The notes: generated by a model from the sequence alone, not told the origin. A stretch of 11,010 nt of DNA from Archangiaceae bacterium (GCA_023248915.1 JAHFDQ010000158.1:1-11010), one strand, 5' to 3'. Shown: positions 1-6,847, counted from the first letter of the stretch. Numbers and translations: made by a program.

Positions 1-16
1 TGCGCGACGGCATCGG

Positions 17-1507
17 TCACCGGGTCGCGGTCTGCTTGCCGCCTTCCCCTTCCACGGTCACCTTCATGCGGAACGCGGACAGGTCGGGCGGATACTCGTA
101 GAAGACCAGCAGGAACCCGGCGGCGGCGCCTGGCGCCACCTCGGCTGCGGTCGAGGCCGTTCGGCTGTTGAGGGCGTCCGCGTCGGACGGGCCGGCGACC
201 GAGTAGAGGTCTTCGGGCGTCGCGACCGGGCCGGCGAAGACTTCGGCGGCGCGAATCAGGGTCTCGCCGTCGTTGATCTCGGCCCGCACCTTGCCCTTGC
301 TCGGCGTGGTTCCCCGGTTCTCGACCCGCCCCCTCACGAACAGCACCGGCCGGCCCGAGCGCGTCTCGTACAGGCCGGTCGCCACGTCGCGAGCGACCAC
401 GGCCCGGCTCTCGGTGAAGAGCGCCTTCAACCTCGCTGGAGAAAAGGCCGTTCGGTCGAGGCGCCCCTCGGTGAGGTAGGCGACGCCGGCCGCCGCGGTG
501 ACCACCAAGAGAGCCGCCGCCATGGTGATGTTGAGGGCCAACCCCCCAACCTGGCGGACGAGGCCGCGACGCTTGTGCGGGGTCGGGACTTCAGCGGCGG
601 GCGCCGCGCTCCCGGCCTGGTTGGCTTCGGACGCAGCCACCTTCACCAGCGCGACCCGGCCCAGCGGAGTGGCGGCGATGTCCGAAAGCGGCGCTTGAGG
701 CGCCGCCTCGGGCAGGGCCATGTCGAAGAGATCTTTCCGGTTGGCCAGCCCGCTCGCCGGGGCGGCGGCGTCGGGTTCCGCGGTGCCGAAGTCGAGGCTG
801 TTTCCGAGCTGACCCGCGAGCGAGCCCGAGTCGGCGGGAGGCACGTCGTCGAGCAGCCCGGTGCCCGCGCCCGGAGAAGGGGCGGACCCGGTGAGGTCGG
901 CGAACAGGTCGGGCATCGACGACGCGCCCGCGGCCGGCGCCCCTACAGCGTCTGCGAACGGGTCAGGCATGGACGACGCTATCGGCGGCGGCAGCCCGGG
1001 AACGGCGGCGAACGGGTCGTGTGAAGCGGCCGGCGGCCCCGGCACGTCGGCGAGCGGGTCGGCTCCGTTGAGGCCCAGCGCATCCAGGGGCCCCGCGGCG
1101 GTCCCCGAGTTGAGCGGCGGCAGCACCGCCTCGAGCGCGGCCCGGCCGGGGGCCGAGCCGGGAGGCGGTATCTTCGCCGACGACATCTTCCGGGTGGGGG
1201 CCACGAAGACCGCGCCAAGCGCCCCCGGCTGGGCCGGCGCTTCGAACGGTGAGCGGGACGGCTCTCGCCGGACCTCGTACCCCGCCGCGGGCGAAGGCGC
1301 CGGGTCGCCGCCAGGCGGCGCGCTGAAGAGCGCGAACGGGTCGGCCTCGGGCGCCGGCGGCGCGGGTGCCTGTGCCGGGGCCTCAGGGGGCCGCTTCACC
1401 CGGAACGTGTTCTGGCACTTCACGCACCTGACCTTGACCCCCTTTTCGGTCACCTTCTCGTCGGGGATCTTGAACCGGGTCTGGCAGTTGTCGCAGGTGA
1501 TGATCAT
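17..1507 (-). CDS. MJ0042-type zinc-ribbon, single-pass membrane protein with DUF3426-like C-terminal domain
   Basis: This 496-aa protein begins with a zinc ribbon: C5-x2-C8 and C28-x2-C31, the MJ0042 pattern. Residues of about 40-320 are Pro/Ala/Gly-rich and probably disordered, with recurring short Asp-Pro-Phe-Ala and Ser-Met-Pro-Asp motifs (about 55-60, 164-167, 179-186 and 197-204). One hydrophobic helix lies at about 322-345, preceded by basic residues (KRR), so the zinc ribbon should be cytoplasmic and the C-terminal 150 residues periplasmic. That part looks like DUF3426: a beta-rich stretch with a charge-balanced 'VRGRVENRG' motif. The start was set at 1507 because the zinc ribbon begins there; an upstream in-frame ATG at 1552 adds only 15 unconvincing residues. 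The function is unknown. The layout resembles GltJ/AgmX of the Myxococcus gliding machinery, but no GYF or TonB-box domain was seen. The stop lies 16 bases from the window edge, so a downstream operon partner could be missed. Confidence 0.85.
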   Translation of the reverse strand: MIITCDNCQTRFKIPDEKVTEKGVKVRCVKCQNTFRVKRPPEAPAQAPAPPAPEADPFALFSAPPGGDPAPSPAAGYEVRREPSRSPFEAPAQPGALGAVFVAPTRKMSSAKIPPPGSAPGRAALEAVLPPLNSGTAAGPLDALGLNGADPLADVPGPPAASHDPFAAVPGLPPPIASSMPDPFADAVGAPAAGASSMPDLFADLTGSAPSPGAGTGLLDDVPPADSGSLAGQLGNSLDFGTAEPDAAAPASGLANRKDLFDMALPEAAPQAPLSDIAATPLGRVALVKVAASEANQAGSAAPAAEVPTPHKRRGLVRQVGGLALNITMAAALLVVTAAAGVAYLTEGRLDRTAFSPARLKALFTESRAVVARDVATGLYETRSGRPVLFVRGRVENRGTTPSKGKVRAEINDGETLIRAAEVFAGPVATPEDLYSVAGPSDADALNSRTASTAAEVAPGAAAGFLLVFYEYPPDLSAFRMKVTVEGEGGKQTATR

Positions 1508-1528
1508 CGCGGGCCCGTGGGGTGCGAA

Positions 1529-1534
1529 AGTATA
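1529..1534 (-). promoter_or_regulatory. Possible -10 element for the zinc-ribbon gene
   Basis: On the minus strand this reads TATACT, 5 of 6 to the sigma70 -10 consensus, about 22 bases before the ATG at 1507. No good -35 is present at the usual spacing, so support is weak. Confidence 0.3.
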
Positions 1535-1570
1535 GGCGCGCGGGCCGCGCACCGCGAGATGAGCGCGCGC

Positions 1571-1599
1571 TTGATAGGGGTAGACCCCTCTGGTATCAG
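1571..1599 (+). promoter_or_regulatory. Sigma70-type promoter with an embedded palindromic operator, upstream of the PhaR-like gene
   Basis: TTGATA (1571-1576), a spacer of exactly 17 bases, then TATCAG (1594-1599): 5 of 6 and 4 of 6 to consensus. Transcription would start near 1606, giving a leader of about 42 bases to the ATG at 1648. The spacer carries a perfect palindrome, AGGGGT-AG-ACCCCT at 1576-1589. A protein bound there would block polymerase, so it is a natural repressor site. Autoregulation by the gene product, as known for PhaR proteins, is one possibility but is inference. Confidence 0.5.
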
Positions 1600-1647
1600 G
1601 GCTTCGCGCAGCGCGTCATGCGCGCCGCCGGCAGGGGCGCCACCCAC

Positions 1648-2268
1648 ATGAGCGAAGTCGACCAGGCAGGAACCGACGGGGCGGCCGGCCGCGAGCCCAA
1701 GGTCATCAAGCGGTACACGAACCGGAAGCTCTACGACACCGTCGAGAGCCGTTACGTCACGCTCGACGAGATTGCCGAGATGATCAAGCAGGGCGTCGAG
1801 GTGAAGATCGTCGACAACCGCAGCAAGGAAGACCTGACCTCGGTCACCTTGGCGCAGATCATCTTCGAGGAAGAGAAAAAGAAGAACCAGATGCCGCTGG
1901 CCGTGCTGCGCGAGATCATCCGCCGGCCGGGCGAGACGCTGACGGGCTTCATCCAGAAGGAAGTCACCCCGCGCGTGGCGTCGATTCGCGAGGGCGCCGA
2001 GTCGCGCATCGACCGGCTGTTGCGCCGCGACGAGACCAAGAAGGACGAACCGGCGGCGGCGACCCCGGAAGGCTCGACCGCGGCCGACCTGCTCAAGACC
2101 TCGCAGAGAACTCTGGAAGAGTGGCAGAGGAAGATCGACGAGCGGGTGAAGCTGGTGGTCGAGAACGTGACCGGCAACCTGCCCGCGCTCGGCCGAGACC
2201 TTCACACCATGATTCAGCGGCTGGCCGCCCTCGAGCGCAGGCTCGACGCGCTCGAGAAGAAGAAGTAG
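1648..2268 (+). CDS. Polyhydroxyalkanoate synthesis regulator-like protein (PHB_acc_N DNA-binding domain, PhaR type)
   Basis: This 206-aa protein carries the PHB/PHA accumulation regulator N-terminal domain at about 19-80, recognisable from KRYTNRKLYDT, RYVTLDEIAEMI and the VDNRSKEDLTSVTLAQII region. In well-studied PhaR proteins this domain binds DNA and senses polyhydroxyalkanoate, repressing phasin and synthesis genes. The middle (100-170) is charged and helical. The C-terminus (about 185-206) has leucine heptads of a short coiled coil, suiting oligomerisation. The ATG at 1648 was chosen because AGGGG sits 10 bases upstream and the conserved domain follows closely; in-frame ATGs at 1522 and 1618 lack a ribosome site. 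No PHA synthase or depolymerase is in the window, so the regulated pathway cannot be confirmed. The gene converges on the ParA-like gene with a 10-base gap. Confidence 0.85.
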   Translation: MSEVDQAGTDGAAGREPKVIKRYTNRKLYDTVESRYVTLDEIAEMIKQGVEVKIVDNRSKEDLTSVTLAQIIFEEEKKKNQMPLAVLREIIRRPGETLTGFIQKEVTPRVASIREGAESRIDRLLRRDETKKDEPAAATPEGSTAADLLKTSQRTLEEWQRKIDERVKLVVENVTGNLPALGRDLHTMIQRLAALERRLDALEKKK

Positions 2269-2282
2269 CCGAGCCGGGCTAC
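2265..2282. terminator. Hairpin between two convergent genes (possible bidirectional terminator)
   Basis: GTAGCC (2265-2270) and GGCTAC (2277-2282) are perfect 6-bp arms around a 6-base loop. Both stop codons are TAG and lie in the arms (+ stop at 2266-2268, - stop at 2279-2281). No real T-tract follows on either strand; on the minus strand there is only a CTTCTTCTTC run. Termination activity is uncertain. Confidence 0.35.
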
Positions 2283-3088
2283 GCGACCGCCCGGCCGGCG
2301 CCGACGCTCTCTGCCTTCTCGGCGTCGAAGACCTCTTCGGCGATTTCCTGCAGCATCTGGGCTCCGCGGCTCCACGGGGCGTATTCCCAGATGGTTTGCC
2401 CGTGGCTCTGGGCCTCGTCGATCTTGACGTTCATACCGAGCGAGTTCTTGGCGCAGCGGTCGGGGAAGTAGGACTTCAGCTTCTCGAGAATCTCGTCGGC
2501 CAGCGTGGTCTTCCGATACAGGGTCGGCACCACCAGCGACACGTGCAGGTCGGGCCGCTGATGCTGTTCGGCAACGCGGCGAACCGTCTCGACGACCTCG
2601 GCGCACCCGTCGAGCGACAGGTAGGTCAGTCCCACCGGGATGACGACCTCGGTCGCGGCGACCAGGATGTTGAAGGTCGCCTGCCCCATCGACGGCGGAG
2701 CGTCGAAGAGGATGGCGTCGAAGCCTTGCGCAGCGGGCGAGGCGAGCCGGTCGGCCAGGCGCCAAGCGCGCCGTGGGTCGTTCGCCACCGCCACCGGAAA
2801 CTCGGACATCTCTTTGTAGGCCGGCAACACCGTCAGGTTCGGGATGGCGGTCGGCTGCGCCACCGCCTCGAACGGCACTGAAGGATCGGACAAGAGGTGG
2901 AACACGTTGGGAGTCAGGTTCCGGACGTCGAGCCCGACCGACTTCCCGGCATGGCCCTGGGTGTCCATGTCGACCAGGAGCGTACGCAGGCCCTTCTTCT
3001 GGGCGAAGTAGGCGGCGACGTTGACGGCGAGCGTCGTCTTGCAGGTGCCGCCCTTCTCGTTGATGAAGGCAATCTTGCGGGGGTTCAT
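2279..3088 (-). CDS. ParA/MinD-family ATPase, orphan (no ParB beside it)
   Basis: This 269-aa protein has the usual ParA length and motif order: deviant Walker A at residues 12-19, Walker A' VDMDTQG at 39-45, Walker B ILFDAPPS at 126-133 (Asp129), and the C-terminal block DEAQSHG...WSRGAQ at 224-243. ParA ATPases bind DNA non-specifically as ATP dimers and position plasmids, chromosome origins or protein cargos. There is no ParB or parS-like context, so this is probably not the chromosome-partition ParA. The Walker A reads KGGTCKTT, with Cys16 where the last glycine of KGGxGKT normally sits; the signature lysine (Lys12) and catalytic-loop Lys17 remain. The ATG overlaps the TGA of the upstream coiled-coil gene by four bases (ATGA), implying translational coupling. 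Convergence with a PhaR-like gene hints at granule positioning, which is inference. Confidence 0.9.
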   Translation of the reverse strand: MNPRKIAFINEKGGTCKTTLAVNVAAYFAQKKGLRTLLVDMDTQGHAGKSVGLDVRNLTPNVFHLLSDPSVPFEAVAQPTAIPNLTVLPAYKEMSEFPVAVANDPRRAWRLADRLASPAAQGFDAILFDAPPSMGQATFNILVAATEVVIPVGLTYLSLDGCAEVVETVRRVAEQHQRPDLHVSLVVPTLYRKTTLADEILEKLKSYFPDRCAKNSLGMNVKIDEAQSHGQTIWEYAPWSRGAQMLQEIAEEVFDAEKAESVGAGRAVA

Positions 3089-3384
3089 GAGTTCCTCGCG
3101 TCGAGCAGTGAGTCGAGCTTGCCTTCGACCGACGCCATCAGGCGCTCGAGCTCGTCGACCTTGCCGCGCAACAGCTCGACGTCGGCGGTCGAGGGCAGGT
3201 TCATCGCCGACAGGGCGCTGCGCAGGCTCTTGTCGAGCGACCCCTTCGCCGCCAGCGACCGCGACACGAGCGTCTGGAGGGTGGCGACGAACTTCTCGTT
3301 CGAGAGCAACTGCTGGGCGAGCTTGCCGGCGCGTTCCTCGCCGGTCTCGACCAGCTTCTTCATCACGGGGTTGTCCTTGAGCAT
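3085..3384 (-). CDS. Small coiled-coil protein, phasin-like; probable ParA partner
   Basis: This 99-aa, almost entirely helical protein has three visible parts: an N-terminal helix (about 1-35, KKLVETGEERAGKLAQQLL), a middle with the motif SLAAKGSLDKSLRSALSAMN (48-67), and a C-terminal leucine-heptad coiled coil after a Pro-Ser break (about 71-95, VELLRGKVDELERL). Helix-break-coiled-coil layout and size recall PHA-granule phasins and also small cargo adaptors of ParA-type ATPases such as McdB; sequence homology to either was not tested. It is the first gene of a two-gene operon and overlaps the ParA gene by four bases. The ATG at 3384 follows a weak purine stretch; an alternative ATG at 3363 has AAGGA 10 bases upstream and would give 92 residues. 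The longer upstream reading to 3468 does not look coding. Confidence 0.75.
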   Translation of the reverse strand: MLKDNPVMKKLVETGEERAGKLAQQLLSNEKFVATLQTLVSRSLAAKGSLDKSLRSALSAMNLPSTADVELLRGKVDELERLMASVEGKLDSLLDARNS

Positions 3385-3429
3385 GGCCCGTCCGGGTAAA
3401 GAGGTGCGCCGCACAGGAGCGGCGCGCGA

Positions 3430-3500
3430 ATGCTGATCGCGGCGACCCCGGGTGTCAAGCGGGGTCATTCGTTGACAGCCCGCGGGTCGATTCCTACGGT
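3430..3500. promoter_or_regulatory. Divergent promoter region between the ParA operon and the ArsA pair
   Basis: Both strands carry a perfect TTGACA -35: plus strand at 3472-3477 and minus strand at 3458-3453, back to back and 13 bases apart. The plus-strand -10 would be TACGGT (3495-3500, 17-base spacer, conserved T-A-T positions), starting RNA near 3507, only about six bases before the ATG at 3513. The minus-strand -10 is poor (CAGCAT, 3435-3430, 17-base spacer). An inverted repeat, GACCCC (3444-3449) and GGGGTC (3461-3466), spans the minus -35 and could be a shared operator. Confidence 0.4.
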
Positions 3501-3512
3501 CGGACCGGGAAG

Positions 3513-4427
3513 ATGGCGGTGCTCACCGACAAGCGGCTGGTGGTGGTCTCGGGCAAGGGGGGTGTCGGCAAGAGCACCGTGGCGGCCGCGCTGGCGGTGG
3601 CCTCGGCGCGCATGGGCTTGCGCACCCTGGTGTGCGAGGTGAACACCCGCGAGCGCATCACCGCGCTGTTGGGCAGGCCCGAGGTGGGCGCGAACCTGGC
3701 GCTGCTCGAAGAGAACCTGTGGGCGGTCGACATTCGCCCGGTCGAGGCGATGCGTGAGTACGCCCTGATGATTCTGAAGTTCGAGAGCGTCTACAACGCC
3801 GTCTTCGAGAACCGGCTGGTGCGGTACTTTCTGCGCTTCATCCCCTCGCTGCAAGAGCTGGTGATGCTCGGGAAGATCCTCTTCCACCTGCGCGAGCAGC
3901 GGCCCGACGGCACCTTTCGTTTCGACCGCGTCGTGGTCGACGCCCCGGCGACGGGGCACGCCATCACCTTCCTGTCGGTGCCGCAGGTCATCCTCGACAC
4001 GGTGCCGCCCGGTTCTCTTGCGACCGAGGCCGCGAAGATGCGCGACGTCCTGGTCGACCGGGAAGTCACCGCCGCTGTGCTGGTGTCCTTGCCAGAAGAG
4101 ATGCCGGTCAACGAGACCCTCGAGCTGTCCGCCGCGCTCGCGCAGCGGGTGAGCCTGGCCACCCAGGCGGTGGTGCTGAACGGTTTCAACTCCCGCCGCT
4201 TCAGCGAGGCCGACCTGGCCGCGCTCGAACCGGCGCCCGAGCTGTTCCACGCCGCCAAGGCGCACTCCGAGCGCGCCCAGATGTCGGCGGTCGCCTGCGA
4301 GCGGCTCGGCAGCTCCCTCGGGCTCACCCCCGTCTGCGTGCCCCGGCTCTTCCACGCAAGCTTCGGCCCGCGAGCGGTCGACGAGGTGGCGCGCCTGCTC
4401 GCGCCCCTCTTCGAGGGCCCGGCATGA
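3513..4427 (+). CDS. ArsA/Get3-family ATPase, subunit 1 (signature lysine present)
   Basis: This 304-aa protein has the ArsA-type deviant Walker A GKGGVGKST (14-22) near the N-terminus and a Walker B-like VVVDAPATGHAITFL at 140-154 (Asp143), the switch II signature of the ArsA/Get3 family. The usual DPA motif after the first strand is replaced by CEVNTRERI (41-49). It is a single ATPase domain, about half the length of the fused two-domain ArsA of plasmid arsenical pumps. No arsB, arsD, arsR or arsC is nearby and no CxxC zinc site of Get3 is seen, so an arsenic-efflux role is unlikely. It overlaps the second ATPase gene by four bases (ATGA), implying coupled synthesis and probably a shared complex. 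The ATG at 3513 is the first possible start in frame; GGGA lies only two bases before it, so the leader may be very short. The client is unknown. Confidence 0.85.
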   Translation: MAVLTDKRLVVVSGKGGVGKSTVAAALAVASARMGLRTLVCEVNTRERITALLGRPEVGANLALLEENLWAVDIRPVEAMREYALMILKFESVYNAVFENRLVRYFLRFIPSLQELVMLGKILFHLREQRPDGTFRFDRVVVDAPATGHAITFLSVPQVILDTVPPGSLATEAAKMRDVLVDREVTAAVLVSLPEEMPVNETLELSAALAQRVSLATQAVVLNGFNSRRFSEADLAALEPAPELFHAAKAHSERAQMSAVACERLGSSLGLTPVCVPRLFHASFGPRAVDEVARLLAPLFEGPA

Positions 4428-5545
4428 GCTCGGGGCCGCTGGCCGAGGCGCTCTCGCGCCGCGAAGTCCTCCTCTGCGTCGGATCGGGAGGCGTGGGCAA
4501 GACGACGGTGGCCGCGACGCTCGCGCTGAGAGCCGCCGCGGAAGGCAAGAGCTCGCTGGTCTGCACCATCGACCCGGCCAAGCGGCTGGCGAACGCCCTG
4601 GGGCTGGCCGAGCTCGGCAACTCCGAGTCGCGCATCTCGGACGAACGGCTGGCAGCCGCGGGCGTGACGGCCCAGGCGCCGATGCACGCGATGATGCTCG
4701 ACATGAAGCGCACCTGGGACGAGCTCATCGAGCAGCGCGCCCCGGCCGACCGGCGCGAGCGCATCATGAACAACCGCTTCTACCAGGCGCTCTCGACGGT
4801 GCTGGCGGGGTCTCAGGAATACATCGCGATGGAGAAGCTTTGGCAGCTTCGCACGCGCCGCGACTACGGCCTGGTGGTGCTCGACACGCCGCCGACCACG
4901 CACGCGCTGGACTTCCTCGACGCACCGAACCGGGTGCTCGACTTCCTCGACAACGAGGCGGCCAAGTGGCTGCTCACTCCGGCGCTGGCGGCCGGCAAGA
5001 TGGGCCTGCGCGCCTTCAACCTGGGGGGCAGCTACGTCGCCCGGCAGATTTCCAAGCTGACCGGCGCCGAGACGCTGCAAGACCTGGCCGACTTCATGCT
5101 GGCGATGAGCGGGCTGAACGAGGGCTTCAAGGAACGCGCGCTGCAGACGCGGGCGCTCCTGGCGTCGGAAGCCGCGGCCTTCGTCCTGGTGGCAGGCCCG
5201 ATGCTCGAGCGGCTGGACGAAGCGGTGTCCTTTCACACCCTCTTGCGCCAGAACCACATGGCGGTGGCGGCGGTGGTGGTCAACCGGGTGCACCTGCCCA
5301 CGCCGCAGCGGGTCTGGCACGAGGCGGCCCTCCAGCCAGGGCCCCTGCGCGCCAAGCTGGAGAAGACGCTCGAGGAGAACGACGTGCTCGCCGCGCAGGA
5401 CGCGCGGGGCTTCGCCCGGCTTCGAGAACAATGCGCCCCGACGCCGCTGCTCGCGGTGCCGCGCTTCGAACTCGACGTGCACGACCTGGCGAGCCTGTGG
5501 CGCACCGGCCGCTACCTTTTCGGCGACGAGCCTTCGCCGCTCTGA
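4424..5545 (+). CDS. ArsA/Get3-family ATPase, subunit 2 (signature lysine replaced by serine)
   Basis: This 373-aa ATPase has Walker A GSGGVGKTT at 20-28, the family motif TIDPAKRLANALGL at 48-61, and Walker B VVLDTPPTTHALDFLDAP at 151-168 (Asp154). Compared with classic ArsA, which reads GKGGVGKT, the signature lysine that reaches across the dimer is a serine here (Ser21); the P-loop Lys26 remains. Paired ArsA-like genes with one KGG and one SGG member are, from memory, known in actinobacteria, so this is probably a subfamily trait and not a mutation. The region 95-145 is a helical insert rich in Met, which could form a client-binding groove. The gene starts inside the stop of the preceding ATPase gene. 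No tail-anchored-protein or arsenic partner is visible, so the substrate is open. Confidence 0.85.
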   Translation: MSSGPLAEALSRREVLLCVGSGGVGKTTVAATLALRAAAEGKSSLVCTIDPAKRLANALGLAELGNSESRISDERLAAAGVTAQAPMHAMMLDMKRTWDELIEQRAPADRRERIMNNRFYQALSTVLAGSQEYIAMEKLWQLRTRRDYGLVVLDTPPTTHALDFLDAPNRVLDFLDNEAAKWLLTPALAAGKMGLRAFNLGGSYVARQISKLTGAETLQDLADFMLAMSGLNEGFKERALQTRALLASEAAAFVLVAGPMLERLDEAVSFHTLLRQNHMAVAAVVVNRVHLPTPQRVWHEAALQPGPLRAKLEKTLEENDVLAAQDARGFARLREQCAPTPLLAVPRFELDVHDLASLWRTGRYLFGDEPSPL

Positions 5546-5644
5546 AGCGCCCGACCGCGGTGGGTGAATGCAGGTTTGCCGCCCACACCCCGGGCGCGGC
5601 GCGCGGCGCGGGACATCGCGTTTGAATATGCTCGTCGGACGGCG

Positions 5645-5672
5645 GGAACCGGGGCGTCGAGCCGGTGTCGAA
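5645..5672 (+). promoter_or_regulatory. Candidate ECF-sigma promoter upstream of the lipoprotein/protease operon
   Basis: GGAACC (5645-5650), a 16-base spacer and GTCGAA (5667-5672) resemble the sigma-E/ECF pattern GGAAC-N15/16-GTCTAA. RNA would start near 5680, about 28 bases before the ATG at 5708. Envelope-stress control would suit a lipoprotein and a membrane protease. One short match in GC-rich DNA is modest evidence. Confidence 0.35.
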
Positions 5673-5696
5673 TCCGTCTATCCCAAGGGGCGATGC

Positions 5697-5702
5697 GGAA
5701 GG
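5697..5702 (+). promoter_or_regulatory. Ribosome binding site deciding the lipoprotein start
   Basis: GGAAGG lies five bases before the ATG at 5708. It favours that start over the in-frame ATG at 5693, whose AAGGGG is only two bases away, and over the distant ATG at 5564. Confidence 0.45.
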
Positions 5703-5707
5703 TGGGT

Positions 5708-6847
5708 ATGGCGCGCTGGCGGAAAGTCCTCGGCCTTTGGGTCGCCGCGATGCTGGGGTCGGGCTGCGCGCTGTTCGGGTCGGCGCGGAGGGCCGAACCG
5801 CCGCGCGAGGTGCGCTTCGAGCCCATCACCATCATCGGCGACCTGGAGCTCGAGAAGCTGAACGACGTCGAGCTCTTCGCCGGGGGCGAGGCCGCCTTCG
5901 CCGCCGAGGACTGGAAGCAGGCGGCCCGCTTCTTCGGCCGCATCGCCGACTACCACCCCGACTCGGTGCACCGGCGGGTGGCGCTCTACGACGCGGGCCT
6001 GGCGCACGAGAAGCTGCGCGAGTGGGACGCGGCCCGGCAGCGCTTCCTCGAGCTGGCCGACGCCAAGCACGGCACCGGCGACGCGCTGGACGCGACCTTC
6101 CGCGTGGCCGAGACGCTCTACCACCTCGAGCAGTTCGACGAGGCGGTGGCGGTGCTCACCGTCATCGGCGACCGGGCGGACCTGCCCATCAACAAGCGCG
6201 TCGAGGCGCTGGTGCAGAAGGGAGTCTGCGAGCTCGAAGCCGGCAAGCCCGACGACGCCGAGTCGACGCTGCGCCACGTGTCGGCGATGTACCAGGACTT
6301 GCCCGACAAGGACCAGGTCGACGACTACTTCCCGGCCCAGGCCCAGTTCTTCCTCGGCGAAGTCTACCGGCTGCACTTCGAGCGGGCGACGCTCGATCCC
6401 GACAAAGGCACCGACCAGCTCGCCAAGGACCTCGAGTACAAGTCCGAGCTGCTCCTGTCGGCGCAAGGGCACTACCTCAGGGCGATTCGAATCGGAAACG
6501 GCTACTGGGCGACCGCGGCGGGTTCGCAGATAGGCGGCCTGTACGAGACCTTCTACGGCGACATGATTCACTCGCCGGCGCCGAAGGAATTGAACGCCGA
6601 GGAAGCCGACGTCTACCGCCAGGAAGTGCGGAAGAAGATTCGCGTGCTCTTGACCAAGGCCATCACCATCTACGAGCGCACCTTGGAAACGGCCGAGCGC
6701 ATCGGTTCGTCGAGCCCCTTCGTCGACAAGACGCGCGAGAAGCTGCAGAAGATGAAGGATCTGCTCCTCGCGGACGCCAAGGCGGACGAGGAAGACGCCG
6801 CCCCGGCGGCTCAACCCCCCAAGGGGCCCGGGTCGCCCAAGTCGTGA
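5708..6847 (+). CDS. Outer-membrane-type lipoprotein with tetratricopeptide repeats
   Basis: This 379-aa protein starts with a lipoprotein signal: basic MARWRK, hydrophobic VLGLWVAAMLGS, then Cys20. The lipobox LGSGC has Leu at -4 and Gly at -3, slightly off the standard. Residue +2 is Ala, so outer-membrane sorting is expected if Lol rules apply. Residues of about 55-195 hold TPR-like helical pairs, seen in ELFAGGEAAFAAEDWKQAAR, RVALYDAGLAHEKLREWDAA and DATFRVAETLYHLEQFDEA. Residues 200-355 are helical with a long charged stretch; the tail (356-379) is acidic, then Pro/Ala-rich. Such lipoproteins usually scaffold envelope complexes, in the manner of BamD-type proteins, but I cannot name a partner. 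The protease gene follows after 34 bases in the same direction, so the two are probably co-transcribed. Confidence 0.8.
   Translation: MARWRKVLGLWVAAMLGSGCALFGSARRAEPPREVRFEPITIIGDLELEKLNDVELFAGGEAAFAAEDWKQAARFFGRIADYHPDSVHRRVALYDAGLAHEKLREWDAARQRFLELADAKHGTGDALDATFRVAETLYHLEQFDEAVAVLTVIGDRADLPINKRVEALVQKGVCELEAGKPDDAESTLRHVSAMYQDLPDKDQVDDYFPAQAQFFLGEVYRLHFERATLDPDKGTDQLAKDLEYKSELLLSAQGHYLRAIRIGNGYWATAAGSQIGGLYETFYGDMIHSPAPKELNAEEADVYRQEVRKKIRVLLTKAITIYERTLETAERIGSSSPFVDKTREKLQKMKDLLLADAKADEEDAAPAAQPPKGPGSPKS

Noticed and set aside
193..1400. A CRISPR array or tandem DNA repeat within the repetitive linker coding region of the zinc-ribbon gene
   Set aside because: The repetition is at the level of short Asp-Pro-Phe-Ala peptide motifs with irregular spacing; there are no uniform repeats or spacers.
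1504..2205. Long open frames antisense to the PhaR-like gene and other genes, such as 3791-5482 on the minus strand
   Set aside because: High GC opens frames opposite real genes. These show no domain, and the sense genes have clear motifs.
2279..3088. The chromosome-partition ParA/Soj gene
   Set aside because: No parB, parS-like palindromes or gidA/gidB neighbours are seen, and the Walker A is atypical.
3513..5545. An arsenite-efflux operon
   Set aside because: Both ATPases belong to the ArsA family, but no arsB, arsC, arsD or arsR is present and the proteins are separate single domains.
5564..5707. A longer N-terminus for the TPR lipoprotein
   Set aside because: It would bury the lipoprotein signal under 48 unrelated Arg/Ala-rich residues and has no ribosome site; the candidate promoter also lies inside it.
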